From assembly GCF_000422885.1 (NCBI RefSeq), contig NZ_AUGX01000001.1, positions 621,238 through 685,237 on the forward strand: a DNA stretch of 64,000 bases. Reading direction: 5' to 3'. Position numbers and translations under genes: made by a program. The notes under the pieces are model-generated. The model was not told the DNA's origin. It did no database searches and worked only from the letters and a program-made list of their open reading frames with translations. Of the stretch, positions 42,074 to 51,667 are shown in pieces (position 1 is the first letter of the stretch; every line of letters begins with the position of its first letter). This DNA is from Ottowia thiooxydans DSM 14619 (GTDB taxonomy: Bacteria > Pseudomonadota > Gammaproteobacteria > Burkholderiales > Burkholderiaceae_C).

Positions 42074-42475
42074 ATGAAATTTCAGCCAGACCTCGTTGGC
42101 GCCGCCACCATAAGCGGCTATGGCCCAGACTGGATCGCCGTCGGTAACGAACGCGTCACGCAGAGCCTCGTGCTCCATGCGAGCGGTGAACGTTCGGTGT
42201 GGGACTGCGATCGCTTCGAGCAGTTGAGTGCAGCGCATTTCGCCCGCCTCATAGAGTCCACACCGGAACTGGTGATTTTCGGCAGTGGCTCGCGCCTGCG
42301 TTTCCCCCGCCCGGAATGGCTGCGGTCACTGATTGAAGCCAACATTGGTATTGAGACCATGGACACGCCAGCAGCCTGCCGCACCTACAACATACTGGCC
42401 GGTGAGGGGCGACGCGTGGTGGTCGCGCTGCTTATCGAAACCGCGGAACCGGCGGGCCAACCCAAAATGGAGTAA
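42074..42475 (+). CDS. Mth938-like domain-containing protein (DUF498)
   Basis: A 133-residue single-domain protein of the Mth938/DUF498 family: ISGYGPDWIAVGNERVTQSL, ELVIFGSGSRLRFPRPEWL and NIGIETMDTPAACRTYNIL, all typical. The biochemical role is unknown; human relative AAMDC/NDUFAF3 members act in mitochondrial complex I assembly, but bacterial function is unresolved. Divergent from alaT; 220 bases upstream of the peroxiredoxin gene. Confidence 0.9.
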   Translation: MKFQPDLVGAATISGYGPDWIAVGNERVTQSLVLHASGERSVWDCDRFEQLSAAHFARLIESTPELVIFGSGSRLRFPRPEWLRSLIEANIGIETMDTPAACRTYNILAGEGRRVVVALLIETAEPAGQPKME

Positions 42476-42695
42476 AATTCACGGTTGCCGACTGTTGCGG
42501 CGCCCGACGAAAGACTGAAAGTTTGAACACAGTGACAATACATTGCGCTCAAAATTTGGTCTACAAACTTGGCATAAAGCATACAAGCCTTTACCAATTC
42601 AAGGCCAAAAGCCTTCCATAACGTACGGGTTGCAGCGCCGGGAGACGGCGTGCCGCGTCTTACAAAAAACCGTCACGAGAGAGATTGAAGTTCAT

Positions 42696-43172
42696 ATGGC
42701 GATAGTTGTCAACAAACCCCTGCCCGAATTTGAAGCCATCGCCACTGGCGACATCAAGGTTTCAAACACCTCTCACCTTGGGCAGGCGATGGTTCTTTAT
42801 TTTTACCCAAAAGACAACACCCCCGGTTGCACGACCGAGGCGATGCAGTTTCGCGACAAGTACAAGGACTTCGTGAAAGCCGGTGCCATCGTTTTTGGCG
42901 TTTCGCGTGACAACATGAAGTCGCACGACGATTTCAAGACCAAGCTTGAGCTTCCTTTCGAGCTGATCGCCGACACCGAAGAAAAAATGTGCCACATGTT
43001 CGGCGTCGTGAAAAACAAGATCATGTACGGCAAAAAGGTTAAGGGCATTGAGCGCAGTACCTTCCTGGTCAGCGCCGAAGGGCTTTTGGTGCAGGAATGG
43101 CGCGGGCTCAAGGTGCCAGGCCACGTTGAAGACGTTCTCAAAGCCGTCAAGGTGATGAAAAAAGCTGCCTGA
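42696..43172 (+). CDS. bcp: Peroxiredoxin of the BCP/PrxQ type
   Basis: A 158-residue thiol peroxidase with YFYPKDNTPGCTTEAMQF, where C45 is the peroxidatic cysteine. Position 50, the usual resolving cysteine of PrxQ (CTTEAC), is methionine; the next cysteine is C99, so an atypical resolving residue or a one-cysteine mechanism is indicated. It reduces hydrogen peroxide and organic peroxides with thioredoxin or glutaredoxin as donor. Start ATG at 42696. An intrinsic terminator follows. Confidence 0.95.
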   Translation: MAIVVNKPLPEFEAIATGDIKVSNTSHLGQAMVLYFYPKDNTPGCTTEAMQFRDKYKDFVKAGAIVFGVSRDNMKSHDDFKTKLELPFELIADTEEKMCHMFGVVKNKIMYGKKVKGIERSTFLVSAEGLLVQEWRGLKVPGHVEDVLKAVKVMKKAA

Positions 43173-43242
43173 GGGTATTGGCTTCGCGCAGTTGTGCATA
43201 ATGGCCTGAATGCCGTCGCACACCGCAACGTTCGCCTCCATA

Positions 43243-43275
43243 AAAAGCCGCCTTGGCTTCAAGGCGGCTTTTTCG
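43243..43275 (+). terminator. Intrinsic terminator after peroxiredoxin gene
   Basis: AAAAGCCGCCTTG-GCTT-CAAGGCGGCTTTTT is a long perfect stem with a T-tract, about 75 bases after the stop and 26 before the PhoH start. Confidence 0.9.
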
Positions 43276-43300
43276 TTTTAGCTTCACGCGTACAAAATCC

Positions 43301-45016
43301 ATGCCTTTGCCTCCTCCGCCCGCCAAACGTGCTGCCCAGCTGTCCATCGAAGCCATAGACCAGTCCACCCGCCGGACCAAGCCGCGCACAGCCAGTGCTG
43401 CACCGGTGGAAGCTTCAGAAGCCACCCGGCCGGCAGCGCGTTTGCTGGCTGCCCCCGTACCTCCCAAGGTGGCGACCGAACCTACCGCTGCAGCCCAGCC
43501 ATCTCAGGCACGTGCTGCGGCGCCAGCTAAAAAGTCACCTTCCAGCCGGCCCCAGTCGCCCGCACCCGCCCCTGCGCGCGCGCCGGCACCGAGCGCCGAG
43601 GCGAAACGCAAACCAAAATCCAGCGGACCTTCCCGCCTGTTCGTGCTCGACACCAATGTCTTGCTACACGACCCGATCGCTCTGTTCCGTTTCGAGGAAC
43701 ATGACATCTACCTGCCCATGATCGTGCTGGAGGAGCTCGATGGCCATAAAAAGGGCATGACCGAGGTTGCCCGCAATGGCCGCCAGACCAGCCGTTCACT
43801 TGATGCGCTGGCCGGGGTCAAGGGGGCCGACATGACGGCCGGACTCAAACTCGACTCCACCGGTCATAGAGAAGCCGGCGGAAAGCTCTATTTCGAGACA
43901 ACCCCGCTGGAAGCCACCATTCCTGCTGCGCTGCCGCAAGGTAAGGCTGATAACCAAATCCTGGGCGTAGTGACCGCGCTCAAGAAGAAACACGCTGAGC
44001 GAGAAGTCATCTTGGTGTCCAAGGACATCAATATGCGCGTGAAAGCGCGGGCGCTGGGCCTCTCTGCCGAAGATTACGAGAACGACAAGACGCTAGAGGA
44101 CGGCGACCTGCTCTTCTCTGGCGCGCTACAACTGCCTCACGACTTCTGGACACGCCAGAGCAAGACGGTGGAAAGCTGGCAATCGGGCAGCCACACCTAC
44201 TACCGGATCAGCGGGCCCATCGTGCCTAACCTGATGCTCAACCAATTCGTCTATTTTGAGGCGCCAGGTGAGCCCAGCCTCTATGCCCGCGTGTCCGAAA
44301 TCCGCGACAAGACCGCCGTCCTCAAGACGTTGAAGGATTTCGGTCATCTGAAGAACTCCGTATGGGGTGTCACCAGCCGCAACCGTGAGCAGAACTTCGC
44401 CCTCAACCTCCTGATGGATCCCGAGATCGATTTCGTGACTCTGGCCGGTACGGCGGGCACGGGCAAAACCCTGCTGGCGCTCGCCTCTGGCCTGACCCAG
44501 GTGCTGGATGAGCGCCGCTACACGGAGATCATCATGACCCGCGCCACGGTCAGCGTGGGTGAAGACATCGGCTTTCTACCCGGGACCGAAGAAGAAAAAA
44601 TGGGCCCATGGATGGGTGCGATGGACGACAACCTCGAGTTCCTGGCCAAGGGCGAAACCAACGGCTCCGGAGAATGGGGACGCGCGGCCACCAACGAGTT
44701 GATCCGCAGCCGCATCAAGATCAAGAGCATGAACTTCATGCGCGGCCGCACCTTCATGAACAAGTGGATCATCATCGACGAAGCTCAGAACTTGACGCCC
44801 AAGCAGATGAAGACCCTGATCACCCGCGCCGGCCCCGGCACCAAGATCATCTGCATGGGGAACTTGGCGCAAATCGATACGCCCTACCTTACAGAAGGGT
44901 CTTCCGGACTGACTTATGCGGTCGACCGCTTCAAAGGCTGGCCGCATGGTGGCCACATCACGTTGGCTCGCGGAGAGCGTTCACGCTTGGCAGATTTCGC
45001 CAGCGAGGTACTATAG
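43301..45016 (+). CDS. PIN-PhoH fusion protein (PhoH2-type)
   Basis: A 571-residue protein: an N-terminal low-complexity proline/alanine tail (residues 1-115), a PIN nuclease domain (about 120-260: LFVLDTNVLLHDPIALF, DGHKKGMTEVARNGRQ, VILVSKDINMRVKARALG), and a C-terminal PhoH ATPase (about 370-571: GTAGTGKTLLALASGL Walker A and WIIIDEAQNLTPKQMKTL Walker B). Such PhoH2 proteins are ATP-dependent RNA helicase/nucleases. Some are part of toxin-antitoxin PhoAT systems, but no antitoxin lies upstream here. Start ATG at 43301; an ATG upstream would run into the peroxiredoxin terminator. Confidence 0.93.
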   Translation: MPLPPPPAKRAAQLSIEAIDQSTRRTKPRTASAAPVEASEATRPAARLLAAPVPPKVATEPTAAAQPSQARAAAPAKKSPSSRPQSPAPAPARAPAPSAEAKRKPKSSGPSRLFVLDTNVLLHDPIALFRFEEHDIYLPMIVLEELDGHKKGMTEVARNGRQTSRSLDALAGVKGADMTAGLKLDSTGHREAGGKLYFETTPLEATIPAALPQGKADNQILGVVTALKKKHAEREVILVSKDINMRVKARALGLSAEDYENDKTLEDGDLLFSGALQLPHDFWTRQSKTVESWQSGSHTYYRISGPIVPNLMLNQFVYFEAPGEPSLYARVSEIRDKTAVLKTLKDFGHLKNSVWGVTSRNREQNFALNLLMDPEIDFVTLAGTAGTGKTLLALASGLTQVLDERRYTEIIMTRATVSVGEDIGFLPGTEEEKMGPWMGAMDDNLEFLAKGETNGSGEWGRAATNELIRSRIKIKSMNFMRGRTFMNKWIIIDEAQNLTPKQMKTLITRAGPGTKIICMGNLAQIDTPYLTEGSSGLTYAVDRFKGWPHGGHITLARGERSRLADFASEVL

Positions 45017-45154
45017 TTCTCTTTAAAAATCGTTTCGCCTGTAACCTCCTGCAATCGAAATATGATCGCAGGTGGGGGAAGGTTTGCTGAGAATTCCGCA
45101 CTTCCACATCAGAAACGGTCGATGCCAAAGACAACTATAGATTTTTTGATTTAA

Positions 45155-47110
45155 ATGAGTAAATACGCGCTTGCCTTAGCTGCCTTGTTAACTTTGGTGA
45201 GCTGTGGTGGTGAAGGTGCTGATCCAGCGCCCGCACCTACCGATCCAGTCCGATTTACACAGATTGCCCCAGCGCCTCAGGACCAGCCCACTCACGCGGT
45301 TTCACAGGCCATTGAGTATGAACTCGGCCATTTGCCAGTGCGGGGTATCGCGCCATTCCCGAGCGTATTCCTCACGCCGATACGTGGCCTAATCCGTTTT
45401 CCGGAAGCTGCATTGGCCAAAAGCGGTCGAGTGAACGATCGCTTCCCGATCGTTTTGCTCCTTCACGGCAATCATGAGGTAACAGACCCGAGCTATCGGG
45501 GCTACGACTACCTCGCGCAGGATCTAGCCGCTCACGGCTATGTGGCTGTATCCATTGATGCCAATGCCATCAACGCAAGCTCCGACGATCCATTTGACCC
45601 ATCCAACCACGGAGACACCTCCAGCGTGTCGCGAGGACAGTTGATTCTGGGAACGCTAGACCAACTGCGCAATATCGACAAATCGGGCGGGCCAGGTTGG
45701 ATGTCCGCGTTGATGAACAAACTTGATTTTGAGCGTATCGGCGTCATGGGCCACTCTCGTGGGGGCCAAGGTCTCACCAACGCCTTTAAGTTCAACTTGC
45801 AACGTGAATCCGTTACGCCCCGCGAGTTGAGGGATCAACTGGCTTACACGCCTGAGACCTTCGCCAACTACCCGGATTTACTGAAGGCTGTGGTCAGCCC
45901 GGGAGTGGTCGACATTGAGCTATTCACGAAGGCCATCGAAACCGAGGAGATTGCCTTCAGCCCGAGTGCCAATAGCGTCAGGCCTTACAACTTTCGGGGT
46001 GGACTGCTGCTGGCTCCCACTGATTTTTATGGCACTGTCGGCTTGGCCAACATTCCGCTGGCAGTTGTGTTGCCTTCATGCGATGGCGACGTATTTAACT
46101 TTCAAGGTGCGCGCACCTATGACAACAATCGCTACGGATTTGATTACGACACTGCAGCCAATATTCAAGTAGTGGTACGGGGTGCCAACCACAACTACTA
46201 CAACACAGAATGGCGAAGAGATGACACCAATCCTCCTTATCTGCCCCATGACGCCTATTGCGATGCGGAACGCAACGAAACTCCACACTTGAACCCCGAG
46301 GACCAGCGCCGCGGCGGCCTCTTCCTCATCAATAGCTTCATGCGCCATTTCGTGGGCGGTGAGCCCGCGTTTGCTCCCTATTGGAACGGATTGGCGCAGT
46401 TACCTTCGTCAGCTTGTCCGCAAGGAGAGTGGCCCTGCGATGCACGGGTTGCACTAACCATACAGAAAGACGCAGCCAGTCGCCTGAGCATCCATCGGTT
46501 TGAATACGCTGACAGTTTGGGGAGAAACGATCTAGGCGGTGCAGTGACGTTGAGAGGCTTTGATGCCGCTTCGTTGTGTGAAATGCCGTACGGTAACTCC
46601 CAAACCGAGGCGGCCTGCATGCCCGCTCGGCTGCCAGGCTTCGAAACCCGGACCATGACCACCGGTGGATTGCGCTCGATCTCTGAACATATCCAATTGT
46701 CCTGGAGCAGCCCTAAGGCCAGCATGTCCACCATGCTGGATGGAATCTCGGCAAAAGCTTACGACACCCTCTCCTTCCGTGTGGCGGTTGTCCGCCCCTT
46801 CGGCCAGGAGATCGAAGTCTCCCTGACCGATGCTTCAGGAAAATCAGCGTCTGTCAAAGCGAGCCGTTTCAGCGATGCGCTGTACCTGGGTCCCACCGCA
46901 CCCCGCTCCGGCTCACCCCTGATACCGGATGTGGCCGACCTTCCCTTTGGCAACGGTGAGCCAGCGCAGTTAATGAACATGGTGGCCATCCCTCTCAGCG
47001 CATTCCCGGAACTCGATCTGAGCCGATTGAGTGAGTTGCGTCTGCATCTTCCGGCTCAGTCGGGCAAGATTGCGTTGGCCGATGTTCAATTCCAAAAGCT
47101 TGGTAGATAA
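45155..47110 (+). CDS. Lipoprotein alpha/beta-hydrolase, unknown substrate
   Basis: A 651-residue exported lipoprotein with lipobox LVSC (C17). Residues about 70-400 form an alpha/beta hydrolase related to dienelactone/chlorophyllase-like esterases: PIVLLLHGNHEVTDP oxyanion region, the nucleophile elbow GHSRGGQG with S201, and a late HNYYNTEW that may contain the histidine. Residues about 410-651 are a C-terminal beta-rich domain (LTIQKDAASRLSIHRFEY, VALPLSAFPELDL-type strands). A cell-surface esterase is likely; the substrate is unknown. It stands alone between PhoH and cysI; upstream is AT-rich. Confidence 0.85.
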   Translation: MSKYALALAALLTLVSCGGEGADPAPAPTDPVRFTQIAPAPQDQPTHAVSQAIEYELGHLPVRGIAPFPSVFLTPIRGLIRFPEAALAKSGRVNDRFPIVLLLHGNHEVTDPSYRGYDYLAQDLAAHGYVAVSIDANAINASSDDPFDPSNHGDTSSVSRGQLILGTLDQLRNIDKSGGPGWMSALMNKLDFERIGVMGHSRGGQGLTNAFKFNLQRESVTPRELRDQLAYTPETFANYPDLLKAVVSPGVVDIELFTKAIETEEIAFSPSANSVRPYNFRGGLLLAPTDFYGTVGLANIPLAVVLPSCDGDVFNFQGARTYDNNRYGFDYDTAANIQVVVRGANHNYYNTEWRRDDTNPPYLPHDAYCDAERNETPHLNPEDQRRGGLFLINSFMRHFVGGEPAFAPYWNGLAQLPSSACPQGEWPCDARVALTIQKDAASRLSIHRFEYADSLGRNDLGGAVTLRGFDAASLCEMPYGNSQTEAACMPARLPGFETRTMTTGGLRSISEHIQLSWSSPKASMSTMLDGISAKAYDTLSFRVAVVRPFGQEIEVSLTDASGKSASVKASRFSDALYLGPTAPRSGSPLIPDVADLPFGNGEPAQLMNMVAIPLSAFPELDLSRLSELRLHLPAQSGKIALADVQFQKLGR

Positions 47111-47462
47111 AGTGTCCTAGGACTACGTCGTGACCACGTCATCCAAAGTTGACCTTGATGACTGGTACCGTATTTCGCGACGCGCTTAACGCCATCAGCG
47201 CGAGCTTTCCAGGCTTTAAAGCGGCCTGCAAATGGCCCGGAAGAGGTCCGGAAGAGGCCTTCCGCCAGTTGATAGGCTCGGAAGTCTGAGGGGTTTCTCC
47301 CCGTGCTCAAGCCGCCTGCGCAGACGCGCAAATTGCGACAGGCAGCTCCTTATTCTTAAAATGCATATATCAACAACAAACAATTGGTTTGTTTTTGCAT
47401 AAGCAATAGGTACATTTCACCTCGGACCCACCCGCTCGCGGGTTTTTTACCCGGGGAAAATA
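47111..47462. other. cysI leader region with regulatory candidates
   Basis: No gene. The first 200 bases show no recognised coding. The AT-rich part, 47350-47405, has a dyad AACAAAC-AATTG-GTTTGTT (47375-47393) and two TGCATA words on either side (47362-47367 and 47396-47401), compatible with a LysR-type CysB site, but no certain match. A GC-rich hairpin with T-tract follows directly before the cysI start. Confidence 0.5.
47429..47456 (+). promoter_or_regulatory. Terminator/anti-terminator-like hairpin in cysI leader
   Basis: ACCCG-CTCG-CGGGT followed by a T-run is a short intrinsic-terminator-like stem ending about 14 bases before the cysI start. The CGGGT arm can alternatively pair with ACCCG at 47449-47453. 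The two structures exclude one another, an arrangement typical of attenuators, though the stems are short. Confidence 0.35.
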
Positions 47463-49268
47463 ATGTATCAGTACACCGAATTCGATCGTCAATTTGTCAC
47501 CTTGCGCGCGCAGCAATTTCGCGACCAGTTGGAGCGGTGGCAGCGCGGCGAATTGACCGATGAACAGTTCTTGCCACTTCGCCTGCAAAACGGCTGGTAT
47601 GTACAGCGCTATGCGCCCATGGCCCGCATTGCAGTTCCCTATGGGGAAGTCAGCAGCACGCAGCTACGTATGCTCGCTCGCATTGCACGTGACTATGACA
47701 AGCCAGAGCCAGCCTTGCTGGCGCAGGCGCAAGCCACCCAAGATGAATTACAGGCTGCCCAGCCTGGATTGACGCTGGACGCAGCTCCGCTGGTATACGG
47801 CTACGGCCACTTCACCACCCGCACCAACGTGCAGTTCAACTGGATCCCGCTTTCTAAAGCCGCGGACGTGATGGACCTTCTTGCCAGCGTGAACATGCAC
47901 GGCATCCAGACGAGTGGCAACACCATCCGCAACATCACCTGCGAGGCCCTGGAAGGCATCGCACCTGATGGGATCGTGGATACGCGCCCCTTTGCCGAGA
48001 TCGTGCGCCAGTGGAGCACGCTGCACCATGAATTTGCCTTTCTGCCACGCAAGTTCAAGATCGCATTCAATGGCTCGGTAGAAGACCGCGCTGCTACTGG
48101 CTGGTACGACATTGGCGCGCAAGCGGTGCGCAATGAAGCAGGGGAGATCGGTTTCACCGTCAAAGTAGGTGGAGGGATGGGCCGCACGCCAGTGATTGGC
48201 ACCGTGGTACGAGAGTTTCTTCCCTGGGATCAGCTCCTCAATTTCATTGAGGCAGTGATACGTGTCTACAACAGCTACGGCAGGCGAGACAACAAGTGGA
48301 AGGCCCGCATCAAGATCCTGGTCAAGGCCGAAGGTCAAAAGTTCATTGACGAAGTAGAGGCCGAGTACCGCTCCATCATTGAACAAGACGGCGCCCCACA
48401 CACCATCACCACCGCTGAATTGAACCGAGTTTCGGCCAATTTTGTGGAGCCCGAACTGCGGCCGACGAACCTTCCCAGCCAGACCGATGTCAATGCCAAG
48501 GCGTTTCAGCGCTGGCTGAGCCAGAACGTGCGCGCGCACCGGCTGCCGAATCTGCGCGTCGTTACCCTTTCCTTCAAGCGCCCTGGCGCCGCCCCAGGAG
48601 ATGCTGACGCTGACGTACTGGATGCCGTGGCCGAGCTCAGCCAAGTCTTCAGCGCCGGCGAGGCCCGCATCACCCACGAGCAGAACCTGGCCTTGCCCTG
48701 GGTGCATGAAAGCGACTTGCCTGCCCTGTACGAACGGGCCAAGGCACTGGGGCTGGCACGCCCGAACATTGGACTCATCAGCGACATGATCGCCTGCCCG
48801 GGTGGCGATTACTGCTCACTCGCGAACGCGCGCTCGCTACCTATCGCCGCGGCGCTGACAGAGCTCTATCAAGACATTGATGAAGTCACTGACCTCGGAC
48901 CCATCGACCTGCATATGAGCGGTTGCATCAACAGCTGCGGTCACCACCACAGCGGTCACATCGGCATCCTGGGTGTCGATAAGGATGGCAAGGAGTGGTA
49001 TCAAGTCACGCTCGGTGGCTCTGATGGTTCAGCGCTTTCAGGCCCTGCACACGCGGGCAAAGTGGTGGGCCCATCGTTTACCGCCGCAGAGGTGCCTGGT
49101 GTTGTGGAAGCTGTTCTGGATACGTACCGCAAACTGCGCACCAGCTCAGCGGAGCATTTCATCGACGCACTGCGCCGCGTGGGACATGAGCCCTTCAAGC
49201 TGGCCGCCAACGCCGCCCGCAATTCAGGCCACCGCGCCACTCGTGAAAGCGAGGAAGCACTGGCCTGA
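47463..49268 (+). CDS. cysI: Sulfite (nitrite/sulfite) reductase hemoprotein
   Basis: A 601-residue siroheme-[4Fe-4S] reductase. The C445-x5-C451 and C488-x3-C492 set (CPGGDYCSLANARS and SGCINSCGHH) are the cofactor ligands; the N-terminal half has the RTNVQFNWIPLSKAADVM duplicated domain and the EFAFLPRKFKIAFNGS substrate-binding loop. It reduces sulfite to sulfide with six electrons. No CysJ flavoprotein partner is in the window; ferredoxin as donor is possible. It leads the cysI-DUF934-cysH-cysD-cysN locus. Confidence 0.95.
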   Translation: MYQYTEFDRQFVTLRAQQFRDQLERWQRGELTDEQFLPLRLQNGWYVQRYAPMARIAVPYGEVSSTQLRMLARIARDYDKPEPALLAQAQATQDELQAAQPGLTLDAAPLVYGYGHFTTRTNVQFNWIPLSKAADVMDLLASVNMHGIQTSGNTIRNITCEALEGIAPDGIVDTRPFAEIVRQWSTLHHEFAFLPRKFKIAFNGSVEDRAATGWYDIGAQAVRNEAGEIGFTVKVGGGMGRTPVIGTVVREFLPWDQLLNFIEAVIRVYNSYGRRDNKWKARIKILVKAEGQKFIDEVEAEYRSIIEQDGAPHTITTAELNRVSANFVEPELRPTNLPSQTDVNAKAFQRWLSQNVRAHRLPNLRVVTLSFKRPGAAPGDADADVLDAVAELSQVFSAGEARITHEQNLALPWVHESDLPALYERAKALGLARPNIGLISDMIACPGGDYCSLANARSLPIAAALTELYQDIDEVTDLGPIDLHMSGCINSCGHHHSGHIGILGVDKDGKEWYQVTLGGSDGSALSGPAHAGKVVGPSFTAAEVPGVVEAVLDTYRKLRTSSAEHFIDALRRVGHEPFKLAANAARNSGHRATRESEEALA

Positions 49269-49491
49269 GCAAATCTGAACACGGCACGCACTGAGAAGGT
49301 GCGAACGACCCCCTCATGCCCGCCTTGACCGCCAAAAGCCACCCGCTCCGCGTTACAAATGCTCGCCATAGCCCGAGCTATGCCTGCACTTTGTGCCTTG
49401 ATCAGGCGGTTTTTGACGGCCCTTTCGGACACGTCGGATTCATTCACACCTTCTGAGCGCTGGCCGTCTCACGAAGACCGGTAGAAAAATC

Positions 49492-49884
49492 ATGAACATT
49501 CTCACAGCAGATACCGAATCAGCAGTCGCCCCTAATACGCTGCAAGTTGCCAACGATGCGGACCTTGCTGCCCTGGCCGCAGAAGGCGCGTTTGAAACCA
49601 TTGGACGCATCGACCTGAATTTTCCAAAGTTCACGGACGGGCGCGCATTCAGCCAGGCTGTCCTGCTGCGCCGGCGCTTTGGTTTCACCGGCGACATCCG
49701 CGCCACCGGCGATGTATTGATTGACCAACTGGTGCAGATGTCGCGCAGCGGATTCACCAGCGCTGTGCTGGCACCCGGCGTAGACCCAGCCACTGCAGAG
49801 CGCCAGTTCAAGCGCTACGCCAGCTTCTACCAAGGAGATGCGCAGCAGCCACTTCCACATTTCGCCAGACTGGAGCCCGCATGA
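49492..49884 (+). CDS. DUF934 protein of the sulfite reductase locus
   Basis: A 130-residue protein. Hallmarks are IGRIDLNFPKFTDGRAFSQA near residue 40 and LLRRRFGFTGDIRATGDVL, then RQFKRYASFYQGDAQQPLPH at the C-terminus. DUF934 genes are regularly next to cysI in proteobacteria, and a role in siroheme reductase maturation or electron supply has been proposed, but function is not established. It overlaps cysH by ATGA, so they are translationally coupled. Confidence 0.93.
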   Translation: MNILTADTESAVAPNTLQVANDADLAALAAEGAFETIGRIDLNFPKFTDGRAFSQAVLLRRRFGFTGDIRATGDVLIDQLVQMSRSGFTSAVLAPGVDPATAERQFKRYASFYQGDAQQPLPHFARLEPA

Positions 49885-50729
49885 ATGCCGCTGTCAGTGA
49901 ACTGCCGTCCTCACGGTACGAGCCCTCGCAAGTGAATGTGTCTTCAGCGATCGATCTGTACGCGCGCCCTTCTCGCGATTTCGATGCAAAGCTCCATGAG
50001 ACCGTGGTCACACTGCTCAAGGCAGCTGCCACCGGCCCAGTCGCACAGGCGAGCAGCCTTGGTGCAGAAGACATGGTGATCACCCACCTCATCAACACGC
50101 ACTCCCTGCCCATAGGGGTTTTTGTGCTCGACACCGGTGCATTGCACGACGAGACGGTGACGCTGATCGATCAGCTTAAAACTCAGCAAGCAAAGCATGA
50201 GCATGCGCCTCTCACCATCTACCGCCCAGTGCAAGAAGCGGTAGTGGAGTTCGTAGCCCGTGAGGGGCAAGATGCCATGTACAAGAGCATTGAGCTTCGC
50301 AAAGCCTGCTGCGGTATCCGCAAGATGGAACCCTTGGCACGTGCGCTGGCTGGCAAGAGCGCCTGGGTCACTGGGCTACGCCGCGAGCAATCAGGTGCGC
50401 GCGCCGAAGTCAGTCTGGTGGATCGCTCTGAGGCAGAAAGCAAGGGCTTGCTCAAGTACAACCCCCTGACCAACTGGACCTGGAATGACGTGTGGCACTA
50501 CATCGCGCAAAACGAAGTGCCGTTCAATCCGCTGCACGACCGCTTCTACCCCAGCATCGGCTGCGCACCATGCACCCGCGCAGTCACCGTGGGTGAGGAT
50601 TTCCGCTCTGGCCGGTGGTGGTGGGAGGATGAAGCCGCCAAGGAATGCGGCCTCCACGTGCAAGCACCACAGTCGTCTTCCCTCAGTCTGGCAAGAAACA
50701 GCCAACCAGAACCACAGGCTCACGCATGA
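49881..50729 (+). CDS. cysH: Adenylyl-sulfate (APS) reductase
   Basis: A 282-residue thiol-dependent reductase. The C143-C144 pair (KACCGIRKM) and C228-x2-C231 (IGCAPC) are the [4Fe-4S] ligands that distinguish APS reductases from PAPS reductases, so adenylyl sulfate is the likely substrate. Other motifs: ASSLGAEDMVITHLI near residue 55, TGLRREQSGAR near 163. It reduces APS to sulfite and AMP. Start and stop overlap both neighbours (ATGA each), giving tight coupling. No cysC (APS kinase) is present, in line with the APS route. Confidence 0.95.
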   Translation: MNAAVSELPSSRYEPSQVNVSSAIDLYARPSRDFDAKLHETVVTLLKAAATGPVAQASSLGAEDMVITHLINTHSLPIGVFVLDTGALHDETVTLIDQLKTQQAKHEHAPLTIYRPVQEAVVEFVAREGQDAMYKSIELRKACCGIRKMEPLARALAGKSAWVTGLRREQSGARAEVSLVDRSEAESKGLLKYNPLTNWTWNDVWHYIAQNEVPFNPLHDRFYPSIGCAPCTRAVTVGEDFRSGRWWWEDEAAKECGLHVQAPQSSSLSLARNSQPEPQAHA

Positions 50730-51667
50730 ACGCCCGTACCGACCCCAAACTCTTGCATCCACGGCCTCAGCTGAGCAACGCTCACCTCGACGCGCTGGAA
50801 GAAGAAACCATCTTTATCCTGCGCGAAGTGGCCGCGACGTTCGAACGCCCTGCTCTGCTGTTCTCCGGCGGAAAGGATTCGCTGGTATTGCTCAAATGCG
50901 CGGAGAAGGCCTTTGGCGCGGGAAGTCTCCCGTATCCGCTGCTGATGATTGACACCGGTCACAATTTTCACGAGGTGACCGACTTCCGCGATCAGCGTGC
51001 CAAGGAACTGGAAGCCGAGCTCATCGTGCGCAGTGTGGAAGACAGTATGGCCCGGGGCACCGTACGCCTTGCCCATCCTGAGGAAAGCCGCAATGCCCAC
51101 CAATCGGTGACGCTGCTGGAAGCCATTGAAGAATTTCGCTTCGATGCATTGATTGGTGGCGCCCGGCGCGACGAGGAAAAGGCGCGCGCCAAAGAACGTA
51201 TCTTCAGCCACCGCGACAGCTTTGGCCAGTGGCAGCCCAAAGCCCAACGGCCAGAGCTGTGGACTCTGTTCAATACGCGTGTAGCGCCGGGCGAGCATTT
51301 CCGTGTGTTCCCCATCAGCAACTGGACAGAGCTGGATGTGTGGCAGTACATCGAACGCGAACACATCGGCTTGCCCAGCCTCTACTACGCTCACCAACGC
51401 GAGGTTGTGGAACGTCGGGGCCTGTTGGTGCCGATTACGCCACTGACGCCCGCCAAGGAAGGCGAAGTTGCACAGACCCGCACAGTCCGCTTTCGTACCG
51501 TGGGCGACATCACATGCACCTGCCCCGTGCCCAGCCTGGCCGCCACGCCTGGTGAAATCGTGATTGAAACTCTGGCGGCTGACGTCAGCGAGCGCGGCGC
51601 CACCCGGATGGATGACAAAACGTCTGAGGCTTCTATGGAGAAACGGAAGAAAGACGGCTATTTTTAG
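50726..51667 (+). CDS. cysD: Sulfate adenylyltransferase subunit 2
   Basis: A 313-residue PP-loop ATP pyrophosphatase: LLFSGGKDSLVLLKCAEKAF with the SGGKDS loop near residue 51, LMIDTGHNFHEVTDFRD, IGGARRDEEKARAKER near 155 and the C-terminal RKKDGYF. It adenylates sulfate together with CysN. Start ATG at 50726 overlaps the cysH stop. A repeat-containing insert follows before cysN. Confidence 0.97.
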   Translation: MNARTDPKLLHPRPQLSNAHLDALEEETIFILREVAATFERPALLFSGGKDSLVLLKCAEKAFGAGSLPYPLLMIDTGHNFHEVTDFRDQRAKELEAELIVRSVEDSMARGTVRLAHPEESRNAHQSVTLLEAIEEFRFDALIGGARRDEEKARAKERIFSHRDSFGQWQPKAQRPELWTLFNTRVAPGEHFRVFPISNWTELDVWQYIEREHIGLPSLYYAHQREVVERRGLLVPITPLTPAKEGEVAQTRTVRFRTVGDITCTCPVPSLAATPGEIVIETLAADVSERGATRMDDKTSEASMEKRKKDGYF

